Part shown: one piece after another, positions 8,818 through 17,938 of the stretch
Layout: each line of letters opens with the position of its first letter
Position numbering within the stretch: the first letter of the stretch is position 1
Assembly: GCA_964494735.1 (NCBI GenBank)
Contig: CAZBSD010000005.1
Coordinates: 38,818 to 102,817, forward strand
Direction of reading: 5' to 3'
Origin: PHAA01 sp964494735
Lineage (GTDB): Bacteria > Bacillota > Syntrophomonadia > Syntrophomonadales > Syntrophomonadaceae
Length of the DNA: 64,000 bases
Translations under genes and position numbers: made by a program
Notes under the pieces: generated by a model
What the model was told of the DNA's origin: nothing
Database searches by the model: none
What the model saw: only the letters and a program-made list of their open reading frames with translations

Positions 8818-9498
8818 TCAATCGTCCCGGCCGCCCGCGAAAATCATCACGTAATAGAGCAGGTTGGCAACTGCGGTCAAGGTTGCGGCCAGATAGGTCA
8901 TGGCTGCCGCGCCCAGCACTTTTTTGACCATCGGTACTTCATCGCTGCTGACCAGACCCGCTGCTGATAATTCGGCCACCGCTCGCTGGGAAGCATTGAA
9001 TTCGACCGGCAGTGTCACCAGGTGAAAGATCACTACCGCTGAAAACAGCACTATGCCTACTAATACCAGATCCATGCTGTTTAGCAGCATACCTACCAAC
9101 AGGATCGGGAAAGACGCCGAGGATGCAAAATTAGCCACAGGTACAATACTAGACCGCCATCCCATGGGAGCATACTTCTCACTATGCTGTATAGCGTGCC
9201 CGACTTCATGGGCGGCAACACCTATGGCTGCGATAGATGTGCTGCCATACACTGTCTCGGATAGGTTCAGAGTTTGATTGCGGGGATCATAATTGTCGGT
9301 CAGGTCGCCGGCTATATGATTGATAGCCACCCGCCCCCCCAAACCGTTCCGCTGCAGCAGCGCCCCCGCCGCATTGGCCCCAGTAGTCCCCCGACCGGAT
9401 CGGACCTGGGAATACTTCTTATAGGTAGACTTGATATTGAACTGGGCGTACAACGAGATCAACAAGGCCGGGATAATAAAAATCAGATAATAACCCAT
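8818..9498 (-). CDS. Membrane zinc metallopeptidase, YugP family
   Basis: 226 aa. Neutral zinc metallopeptidase family 2 (YugP-like) with the HEXXH motif in GVAAHEVGHAIQH at about residues 85-97. Transmembrane segments are predicted at the N-terminus (LIFIIPALLISLYAQF), around 120-165 and at the C-terminus (ATLTAVANLLYYVMIF). A helix with several Ala and Gly surrounds the site. It lies between the DUF116 gene and rsmB, a place it keeps in many Clostridia, but its substrate is not known. The SD is weak (AAAGAAAG). Confidence 0.85.
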   Translation of the reverse strand: MGYYLIFIIPALLISLYAQFNIKSTYKKYSQVRSGRGTTGANAAGALLQRNGLGGRVAINHIAGDLTDNYDPRNQTLNLSETVYGSTSIAAIGVAAHEVGHAIQHSEKYAPMGWRSSIVPVANFASSASFPILLVGMLLNSMDLVLVGIVLFSAVVIFHLVTLPVEFNASQRAVAELSAAGLVSSDEVPMVKKVLGAAAMTYLAATLTAVANLLYYVMIFAGGRDD

Positions 9499-9504
9499 CT
9501 TTCT

Positions 9505-10257
9505 TTAGACTCCTTTACAAATAGATTGCAGGGCTTGCTCCACATCGGCCACCACTACGCTGGTGTTCACACAGGGGCCGTTGGGACGGCAGTTGAGGAC
9601 TCCTATGACCGGTATCTGGACCGCATCCTGGATGCCCAGCGACAGGTCTCTCTCGCAGGCTACTGCTACCACCCCGCGCGGTCTGGTCTCTTCTATGAAT
9701 TTACGGGCCAGGGTACCGCCGGTAGCCACCTTGACTACCGCATGATACTCTTCCCCCAACTCTATAAGATCACATACGCAACATTTGTGACAACGCTTGC
9801 AGTTGCTTACGTCCATGGTGATTTTGTGGGGGCAATCAGAATCCTGCAGACAATGGGGCAGCAATATCATTACCTGCGGTCCTTCCAAGACCAACTTCTT
9901 GGATTTTACCAGATAATTGTTTACTGCTATGTAAGATTGCAGTATTTTATCCTTGCTGATACCAGCCAGCCGGCCAGTTATAAGGGTAGCCGGGAAGAGC
10001 AGCTCGTTGGCAATCCGGATGAAGTTCTCCAACGAGGGAATACTCTTGGATTTCATTATCATTATGATGATGGCCAGCACCCCGATACCTACCAATATGA
10101 ATATCATTCCCATGATACTGGCGATTATTGTGAGTACTACCCGCCCTACCAACAACTGCCGGTTCTGGAGCAGAAACCAGACCGCTGCCACCAAACCTGC
10201 CGCCAACACCAGGCTGACCATCAGCAAGCCTACATAGATCCTCTTTTTTATTTCCAC
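9505..10257 (-). CDS. DUF116 membrane protein with cysteine-rich cytosolic domain
   Basis: 250 aa. Two N-terminal hydrophobic segments (about 8-31 and 38-68) come before a DUF116 domain with a cysteine cluster at about 133-162: CLQDSDC, CKRCHKCCVC. A second group occurs near the end (VACERD, LNCRPNGPC). The pattern suggests Fe-S or zinc binding, but no activity is established for the family. GTG start with SD AGGAGGTG at 5-8 nt. It sits directly downstream of fmt, a common neighbour in anaerobic Firmicutes, which hints at a link with translation start or membrane redox; this is inference. Confidence 0.8.
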   Translation of the reverse strand: MEIKKRIYVGLLMVSLVLAAGLVAAVWFLLQNRQLLVGRVVLTIIASIMGMIFILVGIGVLAIIIMIMKSKSIPSLENFIRIANELLFPATLITGRLAGISKDKILQSYIAVNNYLVKSKKLVLEGPQVMILLPHCLQDSDCPHKITMDVSNCKRCHKCCVCDLIELGEEYHAVVKVATGGTLARKFIEETRPRGVVAVACERDLSLGIQDAVQIPVIGVLNCRPNGPCVNTSVVVADVEQALQSICKGV

Positions 10258-10268
10258 AACTGCACCTC

Positions 10269-11198
10269 CTAGGAGAGAACCTCTCCTGGCTCCAGGTTAA
10301 AGCCTTTAATGAAGTCGCGGCTGGAAATTCTCTTTTTACCTTCTTTCTGTACCTCCAGAATCTCCAATACCCCCTGGCTGGTCTGGATAGTGAAGCCGTC
10401 AAAATCAATTGCGATAATCTCACCTGGGGTCGGACCAGAGTCCTGGTTGAGCACCCGGACTCTGAAAATTTTGAAACGTTGTCCCCGTAACGAAGTATAG
10501 GCACCGGGTTGCGGGCTCAGAGCCCTTATCTTATTCTTGATTGTCTCAGCATCGGCGCTCCAGTCGATCATTTCTTCCTCTCGGGTCAAACGAGGCGCAT
10601 AACTGCTGCGCTGATCATCCTGTTTGCGGCGGGGATTGGAACCGCTGGCCAAAACCGCCATGGTATCCAGCAGCAGTTCAGAGCCTGCCTGGGCCAGAAG
10701 ATCGTGTATCTGACCGAAATCCATTTCTTCACCTATCTCGACTGGAGTCTGTAAAATGATATCCCCGGTATCAAGACCGGTGTTCATAAACATGGTGGTA
10801 ACTCCTGTCGATCTGTCCCCGGCCATGATGGCCCGCTGGATTGGGGCGGCGCCACGATAATGAGGAAGCATGGAGCCGTGCACATTTATACATCCCAATC
10901 GAGGCAGATCGATGATCTCAGCCGGAAGAATCTGACCATATGCGACCACCACGATGACATCCGGTTCCAAGCTGCGCAGGGTGTCGATGGCCTCGGTGTC
11001 TCTTATACGGACCGGTTGAAGTACCTCCAGCCCGTGTTTAAGAGCCAATTCCTTAATCGGGGAAAAGGTTACCTTGTTGCCCCGTCCCCGGGGACGGTCG
11101 GGCTGGGTGACTACGCCCAGAATATCAGCCTTATGGTGGATAAGTGTAGCCAGCGAGGGTACGGCAAAATCGGAGGTGCCCATAAAAACTACCTTCAA
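10269..11198 (-). CDS. fmt: Methionyl-tRNA formyltransferase
   Basis: Formylates initiator Met-tRNA using 10-formyl-THF. 309 aa. The formyltransferase domain contains the catalytic segment INVHGSMLPHYRGAAPI (Asn and His) at about residues 105-121 and the LDTGDI motif (Asp) near 145. The C-terminal OB-like domain binds tRNA. TTG start at 11198 with SD GGAGG spaced 8 nt. It is coupled with def (21 nt apart), so formylation and deformylation are encoded together. Confidence 0.96.
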   Translation of the reverse strand: MKVVFMGTSDFAVPSLATLIHHKADILGVVTQPDRPRGRGNKVTFSPIKELALKHGLEVLQPVRIRDTEAIDTLRSLEPDVIVVVAYGQILPAEIIDLPRLGCINVHGSMLPHYRGAAPIQRAIMAGDRSTGVTTMFMNTGLDTGDIILQTPVEIGEEMDFGQIHDLLAQAGSELLLDTMAVLASGSNPRRKQDDQRSSYAPRLTREEEMIDWSADAETIKNKIRALSPQPGAYTSLRGQRFKIFRVRVLNQDSGPTPGEIIAIDFDGFTIQTSQGVLEILEVQKEGKKRISSRDFIKGFNLEPGEVLS

Positions 11199-11219
11199 TA
11201 TAATTTCCTCCCTCAGACA

Positions 11220-11678
11220 TTAAAAATCGTCCAGCCTCAATTCAGTGGCAATATCCGGAAAAAGGATACCGTCGAGATGATCGATCTCATGTTGCAGAAC
11301 CCTGGCCAGAACTCCGTCTGCTTCAATGTCAATAGGTTCTCCCAGGGAATTAAGTCCGGTTACCCTGACTTTGCGGGCCCGGTTGCACCACCCTACCTTG
11401 CCCGGTACGCTCAGGCATCCTTCACTGCGGTTTTGCTCCCCCTCGCGGGAGACTATCACGGGGTTGATGATCTCCAAATAATTGTCGCCGGGGTCGACTA
11501 CGATCATCCGCTTCGACACCCCTATCTGTGGTGCCGCCAGTCCTATTCCTTCCGCAAAATACATGGTGTCACGCATGTTCTCCAATACCCTCAGCACCCC
11601 GGCATTTACGTTTATAACCACCTTGGACTTCTGCCGTAATACTGGATTAGGGTCGATGAGTATTTTATAGACAGACAT
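11220..11678 (-). CDS. def: Peptide deformylase
   Basis: Removes the N-formyl group from nascent proteins. 152 aa. All three family motifs are present: GIGLAAPQIGV (motif 1), EGCLSVP (motif 2, metal Cys) and QHEIDHLDG (motif 3, two metal His and the catalytic Glu). SD AAGGAGG lies before ATG. It follows priA by 11 nt and precedes fmt. Confidence 0.97.
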   Translation of the reverse strand: MSVYKILIDPNPVLRQKSKVVINVNAGVLRVLENMRDTMYFAEGIGLAAPQIGVSKRMIVVDPGDNYLEIINPVIVSREGEQNRSEGCLSVPGKVGWCNRARKVRVTGLNSLGEPIDIEADGVLARVLQHEIDHLDGILFPDIATELRLDDF

Positions 11679-11689
11679 TTCTGCCCTCC

Positions 11690-14083
11690 TTATAGTGTAC
11701 TGATGGGATCAAAGTCTATGTCCATTTTAACATTTTTAAAAGACGGTCTGGCCAAAATATATGTGGCGATACTCCTCAACAATTCCGGTGCCGCACACCT
11801 AACCATCAATTGGTAACGAAAACGGTTCCTTATCTTGCCGATCGGGCAGCTGGCCGGCCCCATCAGTTTGATGTCAATTTCGCTGGCATCGATGAGTTCT
11901 TCGATAAAGTGAGCGGCCGCCTGGCTGGCCGCTAGTACGGCGGATTCTTCCTCTCCGCTAAACACCAGTCTCAACAGCCGGGTGAAAGGAGGGTAATCCA
12001 ACCGTCGCCTCAACTCGGATTCGTATTGGTAAAAACTAAGGAAGTCCTGGTCGGCGGCCTTATTAATAATAAGGTGGTCGGGATTAAAGGTCTGTATGAC
12101 CACCTCACCGCGGGATTGTCCGCGGCCGGCCCGGCCCGCCGATTGTACCAGCAATTGGAAACATTTCTCTCCGGCTCGAAAATCGGGCAGATTCAGCATC
12201 AGGTCGGCATCTATTATCCCGACCAGCGAGACATTGGGGAAGTCCAAGCCTTTGGCCACCATCTGGGTGCCCACCAATATGTCGATCTGGCCATTCCTCA
12301 TCCGGTCCAGGATGGATTTTTGAGCGCCTTTACGGCGGCTGCTGTCAATATCCAATCTGGCCACAACCGCCTGCGGAAAAAGGGTCTGGATATGCTCCTC
12401 GATCCTCTGGGTACCGGCGCCCAGTAGTTGCATGTGGGTGCCTCCACAAACCGGGCACTGGCTTTCCACTGGCAGTCGCAGATTGCAATAATGGCATACA
12501 TTTACACCAATATCACGGTGATAGGTCATCCCCACCGAGCAGGATGGGCACGAGGCAATATTACCACATTCCCAACAAACAGTCATGGGTGAATATCCCC
12601 GGCGGTTAATAAATAGGATGATTTGTTCGCCTCGGTTAAGATTCTCTTCGATTTTTTGCCGTAGTAAGGGGGAAATGTATCCCCGTGATTCGTGGCGGAA
12701 GGCGGTTTTGAGATCCTCGATAAATATCTGCGGCAGCTGTCCGCCTCCTATCCGGTCCATAAGCGGCAGCAACTGAATCATGCCGGTATAGGCAGCATGG
12801 AAGGTCTCGATGCTGGGGGTGGCACTCCCGAAAACCAGAACGGCCGATTCCTGCCGGGCCCTTTGCCGAGCCACCTCCCGGGTATGGTAACGGGGGCTTT
12901 CCTCCTGTTTGTAGCTGCTCTCCTGTTCCTCGTCCATTATGATCAGACCCAGATTAGGCAAAGGTGCGAAAACCGCCGATCGGGCTCCTAATACCAATCG
13001 GGCTTCTCCGTTCTTGATACGGCGCCATTCCTCATAGCGCTCCCCCGCCGACATACCACTGTGGAGGACTGCCAGGTCATTGATGCGGGAGGCAAATACA
13101 TCTACCATCTGGCGGGTCAGGGCGATCTCCGGGACCAGCACCAACACCCCTTTACCCTGTTGGATGGCGGCGCGGGCAGCGTCGACATACACCTCGGTTT
13201 TACCGCTGCTGGTTACCCCGAACAGCAGGAATTGAGTCATAATCCCACTCTGCAATGCCTCCTTGATCCTGGCGGCTGCCAGTGCCTGATCATCGGTTAA
13301 GGTAATTTTTGCCGGGTCATTATGGAGTTGTTCAGGTTGGATCTTGATATAACCTTTTTGGAGCAACGATTGCAGGCTGGCCGAGGAGATGCGATGCTCG
13401 GCAGGGTCATGATCCAGCCGGCCGTTTCGCAGCAACGCTTCCATTATCTCAGCCTGGCGAGGGGCTTTCTTTTGTAGGGGAGACAATTCGGCTTGAGGAT
13501 CAAATTTGCCCAGAATATACGTGTGCGGCTGGCTGCCGCGCCGGCCTAAATGGTAGGTACCGGTAGGGATGATATACCCTGTTTCAACCATCTTCATGAG
13601 CTCCGGCTGGCTGGCGTACTTCAAGGCTTGGCGGTGATTCAGTTCCCCGGCTTCCCAAAGACGGGAAAAGAACTGGCTGTTCAGCTGGATCCCTTGTTGG
13701 CTAAGATGTTGGTATTCTCGCTCATCTATGGCGGGTATATATTCGGTATCTTTCTTTGTACGCAGCAGTTTAGGTACCATGAGTCCCAGAGCGGTTGCGA
13801 TGGAGCACAGACAATACTCCGCCATCCATCCCGCCAAATCCAATAGAGCCAAGTCGAAGACGGTTTCGGTATCCAGTACCTTGAGGATAGGTTTGAGGTC
13901 GGCTCCATCCGCTTCATGATATTCGGATACAACATATCCTTCTTCTTTACGGCCGCCAAAATCCACCAGTACTCGTTTGCCGAATAGATTCTCCGACTCA
14001 TACTGACCAGGCACCAGATAAGTGAAGGTAGTATTTAATTTGCTTATGGGCAGGTCTACTATCAATTCAACTGTTTTCAGCAA
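11690..14083 (-). CDS. priA: Primosomal replication restart helicase PriA
   Basis: Superfamily 2 DNA helicase that reloads the replisome at stalled forks. 797 aa, somewhat long because of the N-terminal DNA-binding part. Walker A is GVTSSGKTEVYVD and Walker B DEEQ (IIMDEEQESSYKQ). Four cysteine pairs form the zinc sites (CWECGNIASCPSC, CHYCNLR, CPVCGG). Motifs IV-VI include VGTQMVAKGLDFPNVSLVG and QSAGRAGRG. The start is a TTG with GGTGAG just upstream. It lies between metK and def as in many Clostridia. Confidence 0.95.
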   Translation of the reverse strand: MLKTVELIVDLPISKLNTTFTYLVPGQYESENLFGKRVLVDFGGRKEEGYVVSEYHEADGADLKPILKVLDTETVFDLALLDLAGWMAEYCLCSIATALGLMVPKLLRTKKDTEYIPAIDEREYQHLSQQGIQLNSQFFSRLWEAGELNHRQALKYASQPELMKMVETGYIIPTGTYHLGRRGSQPHTYILGKFDPQAELSPLQKKAPRQAEIMEALLRNGRLDHDPAEHRISSASLQSLLQKGYIKIQPEQLHNDPAKITLTDDQALAAARIKEALQSGIMTQFLLFGVTSSGKTEVYVDAARAAIQQGKGVLVLVPEIALTRQMVDVFASRINDLAVLHSGMSAGERYEEWRRIKNGEARLVLGARSAVFAPLPNLGLIIMDEEQESSYKQEESPRYHTREVARQRARQESAVLVFGSATPSIETFHAAYTGMIQLLPLMDRIGGGQLPQIFIEDLKTAFRHESRGYISPLLRQKIEENLNRGEQIILFINRRGYSPMTVCWECGNIASCPSCSVGMTYHRDIGVNVCHYCNLRLPVESQCPVCGGTHMQLLGAGTQRIEEHIQTLFPQAVVARLDIDSSRRKGAQKSILDRMRNGQIDILVGTQMVAKGLDFPNVSLVGIIDADLMLNLPDFRAGEKCFQLLVQSAGRAGRGQSRGEVVIQTFNPDHLIINKAADQDFLSFYQYESELRRRLDYPPFTRLLRLVFSGEEESAVLAASQAAAHFIEELIDASEIDIKLMGPASCPIGKIRNRFRYQLMVRCAAPELLRSIATYILARPSFKNVKMDIDFDPISTL

Positions 14084-14349
14084 TGCTCACCGCCAATGAC
14101 CAGGTTGAATCCCCATTTCGATGCGGGGTGATATCTATGGAACGCGGTTAACCTGTTTTCCGGGTTGAAAAATAAACAGACCGAGCAAAATGAGAAGCGG
14201 CAGGACGATTCGGAATGCCACGACTGATGCGTACCCGGTGTACGAGGATCACTCGGCCATTGCGACATAGTGTGCCTACTTGCCTTATTTGACGGTCTGA
14301 GGGCGATGTTGCGCCCTAAGTATTTCTTGGGATTACGCCGGCAGTTGGC
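14084..14349. other. Intergenic region between priA and metK
   Basis: 266 bp. I see no convincing gene. A 6-bp inverted repeat (AGGGCG, six-base loop, CGCCCT) follows the end of metK, and a second CCCCAT-TTCG-ATG(C)GGGG hairpin stands close to the priA start. Neither has a T-run on either strand, so I do not call terminators. A 63-codon minus-strand reading frame here lacks an SD and protein-like composition. Confidence 0.5.
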
Positions 14350-15581
14350 TTAAAGGCCGGCTGAGGCCTTGATAGCATCGGCCTTGTCCAGTGTCTCCCA
14401 GGTGAAGTCAGGATCTTTACGGCCGAAGTGACCATAAGCCGCCGTCTTCTGGTAGATGGGCCGGCGCAGGTCCAGGTTCCTTATTATTGCTGCAGGCCGC
14501 AGATCGAAATGCTTTTTGATCAGTTGGCGGATCTCATGATCCGGTAATTTNNNNNNNNNNCTGCCGCCTCGATGCGGCTGTCGGGGATCACGCCGGTGCC
14601 AAAAGTATCCACCGAGATGGAAACCGGATGAGCCACACCGATGGCATAGGCCAACTGAATCTCGATCCGGTCGGCTACTCCCGCTGCCACCAAGTTCTTG
14701 GCTACGTGACGGGCGGCGTAGGCGGCGGAACGATCGACCTTGGTTGGATCCTTGCCGGAGAATGCTCCCCCGCCGTGACGGGCCATCCCCCCGTAGGTAT
14801 CGACGATTATTTTGCGGCCGGTCAATCCACAGTCACCTTGAGGACCGCCGATTACGAAGCGACCAGTAGGATTAATGAGATATTTGGTAGAGTCATCCAG
14901 CATGTCGGCTGGTATGACCGCTTTGACTACCATCTCGATGAGGTCCTTTTCAATGGTATCATGATCTACCTCAGGATGATGCTGAGCTGATACCACTACC
15001 GTGTCGACCCGAACCGGCTTGCCATCCACATATTCCACCGTAACCTGGGTTTTACCGTCCGGACGCAGGTATTCCAATATCCCCGCTTTGCGCACCTCGG
15101 TCAGACGTTGGGCCATTTTATTGGCCAGATAAGCCGGCATAGGCATATAATCTTCGGTTTCATTGGTAGCGTAACCGAACATCATGCCCTGGTCACCGGC
15201 ACCTATAAGTTCCAATTCGTCATCGCCCATATCACCCTGTTTTACCTCGAGGGCTTGGTTGACCCCCATAGCTATATCGGGCGATTGCTCATCTATGGCG
15301 GTTAAAACAGCACACGTCTCGCAGTCAAAACCAAATTTGGCCCTGGTATAACCAATGCTGCAAACAACACTGCGGACCAATCGGGGGATGTCGACATAAC
15401 AATTGGTGGTGATCTCCCCGGATACCAGCACCAGACCAGTGGATACCAGGGTTTCAGCCGCAACCCGGGAAAAAGGGTCTTCAGTCAACATGGCATCCAG
15501 GATAGCATCCGATATCTGGTCGGCCATCTTGTCCGGGTGGCCTTCCGTAACTGATTCTGAAGTAAAAAGTTTTGTGGACAA
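14350..15581 (-). CDS. metK: S-adenosylmethionine synthetase, interrupted by an assembly gap
   Basis: Makes SAM from Met and ATP; SAM feeds the many methyl and radical-SAM enzymes in this window. TTG start at 15581 with AAAGGAGATG. Motifs include the N-terminal TSESVTEGHPDKMADQISD, GAGDQGMMFGYA and GGGAFSGKDPTKVDRSAAY. The first 340 codons end at DTFGTGVIPDSRIEAA just before the N run. After it the frame that ends correctly starts KLPDHEIRQLIKKHFDLRP and finishes ADAIKASAGL. For one continuous frame the true gap must be 2 mod 3; ten N is not. The flanks alone sum to 406 residues, already longer than usual, because the same conserved segment appears on both sides (see findings). Confidence 0.9.
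14551..14560. other. Assembly gap (10 N) inside metK
   Basis: Ten undetermined bases. The length is probably a placeholder because it breaks the metK frame, while the coding sequence on both sides is clearly metK and the flanking gene order (coaBC, metK, priA) is the expected one. Confidence 0.98.
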
Positions 15582-15603
15582 TGGTCCATCTCCTTTCCAA
15601 AGA

Positions 15604-16800
15604 CTATAGCAGCTCAGCGACTCTATCCAATATAGCCCGGGCTACATCCTCTTTGCTGGTTTTGGGCAAGTGTCTGATGTCGGCCGCGCTTCTTATTATT
15701 GTACATATATTGGTATCACAGGCAAACCCGGCCCCATCCATGGTGACATCGTTGGCCACAATGAGGTCCAGATTCTTGGCGCCCAGCTTGCCCAGCGCAT
15801 TCTCCAGTACGTTTTCCGATTCGGCCGCAAAGCCGACCATTATGCAGCCGGGCTCTTTCTTGGCTCCCAACTGTTTCAATATGTCTGGATTCTGAACTAG
15901 TTCCAGGGTTATCCGCCCGTTGCCGTCATCAGCCTTTTTAATCTTTTGCCCGGCCGTCATAGCAACTCTGAAGTCGCCTACCGCCGCGGCTCCGATTATG
16001 ACATCACAACCAGGCTGGTGCTGCAGCATCACTTCACACATATCCCGGGCGCTACGTACCGGGATGAAACGTATGCCAGGGGGAATCGGCAGCTGAGTGG
16101 AACCGCTGACCAGTATCACTTCCGCACCGCGGGAGGCCGCTTCCCGGGCCAATGCATATCCCATCTTGCCGGTACTGCGATTGGAGATAAAGCGTACTGG
16201 GTCGATATCTTCGCAGGTGGCCCCAGCATTGATCATTATCCTCTTGCCGCACATATCCGGTCGGGGTGCCAGCAAGGTCTGTATCTGTTTCAATATATCG
16301 TCAACTTCAGGCAGGCGGCCCTTGCCAGTGACCCCACAGGCCAGCAGTCCGCTGTCGGGATCCAGGAAATGATATCCCAATCCCTGTAAAATCCGCATGT
16401 TGTTTTGCACCACCGGGTTTTCGAACATGTTGGTGTTCATCGAAGGAACGACTAAAACCGGTGCGGTATTGGCCAGCACCACCGTCGACAACAGGTCATC
16501 GGCCAATCCATGGGCCATCTTGGCAATGAAATTGGCGGTAGCCGGTGCTATCACCAGCAGGTCCAGTTGCTCGGCTATCCCCACGTGTTGAACTTTCCAT
16601 TCCTGGGTTGCGGTCCAAAGATCAGTAACTACCTCCCGGCCGGACAGAGTCCGCAGCGTCAGAGGAGGTATAAATCGGGCCGCTGATTCGGTCATCATCA
16701 CGATAACTTCGAATTCGTTTTTCCTGAGTTTACTCACCAGATCGGCGATCTTATAGGCGGCTATGCCGCCGCAAATACCTATGCCGACTGTCTTGGTCAT
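15604..16800 (-). CDS. coaBC: Bifunctional phosphopantothenoylcysteine decarboxylase / phosphopantothenate-cysteine ligase
   Basis: Two successive steps of coenzyme A synthesis. 398 aa. The N-terminal flavoprotein domain (CoaC, about 1-180) starts GIGICGGIAAYK and has the substrate-binding PSMNTNMFENP and the catalytic Cys region GLLACGVTGKGRL. The C-terminal CoaB domain (about 185-398) carries INAGATCEDIDPVRFISN and SNRSTGKMGYALA, the CTP-dependent ligase signature. SD GAGAGGATG lies before ATG. It lies 14 nt after rpoZ and 22 nt before metK. Confidence 0.96.
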   Translation of the reverse strand: MTKTVGIGICGGIAAYKIADLVSKLRKNEFEVIVMMTESAARFIPPLTLRTLSGREVVTDLWTATQEWKVQHVGIAEQLDLLVIAPATANFIAKMAHGLADDLLSTVVLANTAPVLVVPSMNTNMFENPVVQNNMRILQGLGYHFLDPDSGLLACGVTGKGRLPEVDDILKQIQTLLAPRPDMCGKRIMINAGATCEDIDPVRFISNRSTGKMGYALAREAASRGAEVILVSGSTQLPIPPGIRFIPVRSARDMCEVMLQHQPGCDVIIGAAAVGDFRVAMTAGQKIKKADDGNGRITLELVQNPDILKQLGAKKEPGCIMVGFAAESENVLENALGKLGAKNLDLIVANDVTMDGAGFACDTNICTIIRSAADIRHLPKTSKEDVARAILDRVAELL

Positions 16801-16814
16801 CGTCGTTCATCCTC

Positions 16815-17021
16815 TCATGGGGTGGGTTTGGAATGGTTGTTGATGATTACTTTATTATTGATGATGTCGTCCAGGGCGTCGGTTATCATTCCGGATAAAC
16901 GGTAACTTTCCTCATTCCGTTTTTTCTCCGACAGGGTGCGGGCCCTTTGCGCGGCGGCAACCACCACCGCGTATTTGCTCTGGCCGATCTTCATTAAATC
17001 TTTGGCAGAAGGTGGTATCAA
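16815..17021 (-). CDS. rpoZ: RNA polymerase omega subunit
   Basis: Small subunit that assists RNA polymerase assembly. Taking TTG at 17021 (SD GAGGAG, 10 nt) gives 68 aa starting MIPPSAKDLMKIGQSKYAVV, which aligns with the start of Bacillus omega (MIYPSIDKLL). A TTG at 17039 would add six residues but has no SD. The core AAAQRARTLSEKK is the conserved omega motif. It lies between gmk and coaBC, its usual place. Confidence 0.92.
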   Translation of the reverse strand: MIPPSAKDLMKIGQSKYAVVVAAAQRARTLSEKKRNEESYRLSGMITDALDDIINNKVIINNHSKPTP

Positions 17022-17035
17022 AAGAAAATCACTCC

Positions 17036-17614
17036 TCAATAATATTTTACCCGGCAGCGTTCGGCTATGATTATTGCCTGGACTTTATGTATTGCATCTT
17101 CCAGGCGGTCATTGACAACCACGTAATCATAATATCTGGCCATAGCCATCTCAGCATGACAGGCGTCCAGCCGATCCTGAATGCTTTGCTGGGAATCCTG
17201 GCCGCGGCCGTGGATCCTCTCCACCAGGGCGTCGAGGCTGGGAGGCTGAATAAAAATAAACACCCCTTGCGGCATTTTCTCTCGCACCTGTCTGGCTCCC
17301 TGGATATCGATCTCCAGCAAAACATCGTAACCGCTGTGCAAGGTTTCGACAACCTCATTCTTCAGGGTACCATACATATGCGAGTAGACCTGGGCGTATT
17401 CCAGGAACTCGTTATTCCTGATCCTGTCCTCGAAATCACTGGGTTTTATAAAGAAATAATCTTGCCCATCGGTTTCATTCAAGCGTTTGGGTCGGGTGGT
17501 GGCTGAAACTGACAATCTTATATCCGGCACCTGGGCCAGCACCGCCTTGTGTATGCTGCCTTTGCCAACCCCGGAGGCACCCGACATTACGAACAGTATT
17601 CCTTTGCTGGTCAT
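17036..17614 (-). CDS. gmk: Guanylate kinase
   Basis: Phosphorylates GMP/dGMP with ATP. 192 aa. The P-loop is SGASGVGKGS at about residues 11-20; the GMP-binding SATTRPKRLNETDGQDYFF and EIDIQGARQV (Walker-B-like) follow. The unusual feature is GKGSIHKA where most family members have GKGTVRK/GKSTL; this is within normal variation. It follows remA closely and is part of the yicC-remA-gmk-rpoZ-coaBC cluster. Confidence 0.96.
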   Translation of the reverse strand: MTSKGILFVMSGASGVGKGSIHKAVLAQVPDIRLSVSATTRPKRLNETDGQDYFFIKPSDFEDRIRNNEFLEYAQVYSHMYGTLKNEVVETLHSGYDVLLEIDIQGARQVREKMPQGVFIFIQPPSLDALVERIHGRGQDSQQSIQDRLDACHAEMAMARYYDYVVVNDRLEDAIHKVQAIIIAERCRVKYY

Positions 17615-17634
17615 CTTAACAATCCCGCTTCCCG

Positions 17635-17901
17635 CTAAGAGATGTCTTCACTCCCGCTATCCTTGGAGCTTAAACGATTGGCTACCGTTTCCGGCTGCAC
17701 CGCTGACAATATTACATGGCCGCTGTCCACCACTATTACCGCCCTGGTCCGGCGCCCATAAGTGGCATCGATCAGTACACCCTTCTCGCGCGCTTCTTGA
17801 ATAATCCGCTTGATGGGAGCTGATTCAGGGCTGACAATAGCCACTATACGGTTGGCAGCTACGATGTTTCCAAACCCTATGTTCACTAGCTTAATATCCA
17901 T
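17635..17901 (-). CDS. remA: Extracellular matrix regulatory protein RemA (DUF370)
   Basis: 88 aa. DNA-binding regulator of matrix and osmolyte genes in B. subtilis; the family is also kept in spore formers that make no biofilm. Starts MDIKLVNIGFGNIVAANRIV and has the conserved SPESAPIKRII and TYGRRTRAVIV segments; these arginines line the DNA-binding ring. SD GGAAGATG lies before ATG. The last 15 residues (SKDSGSEDIS end) are a polar tail. Confidence 0.94.
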   Translation of the reverse strand: MDIKLVNIGFGNIVAANRIVAIVSPESAPIKRIIQEAREKGVLIDATYGRRTRAVIVVDSGHVILSAVQPETVANRLSSKDSGSEDIS

Positions 17902-17938
17902 AACATCTTCCGGTCGACCGGATACACCCCCTTCATTT

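Noticed and set aside
14077..14268. 63-codon minus-strand ORF between metK and priA
   Set aside because: No SD, unusual composition (many Ser, Cys, His, Phe), overlaps the priA start; most likely chance.
15582..15603. SAM riboswitch upstream of metK
   Set aside because: Only 22 nt separate metK from coaBC.
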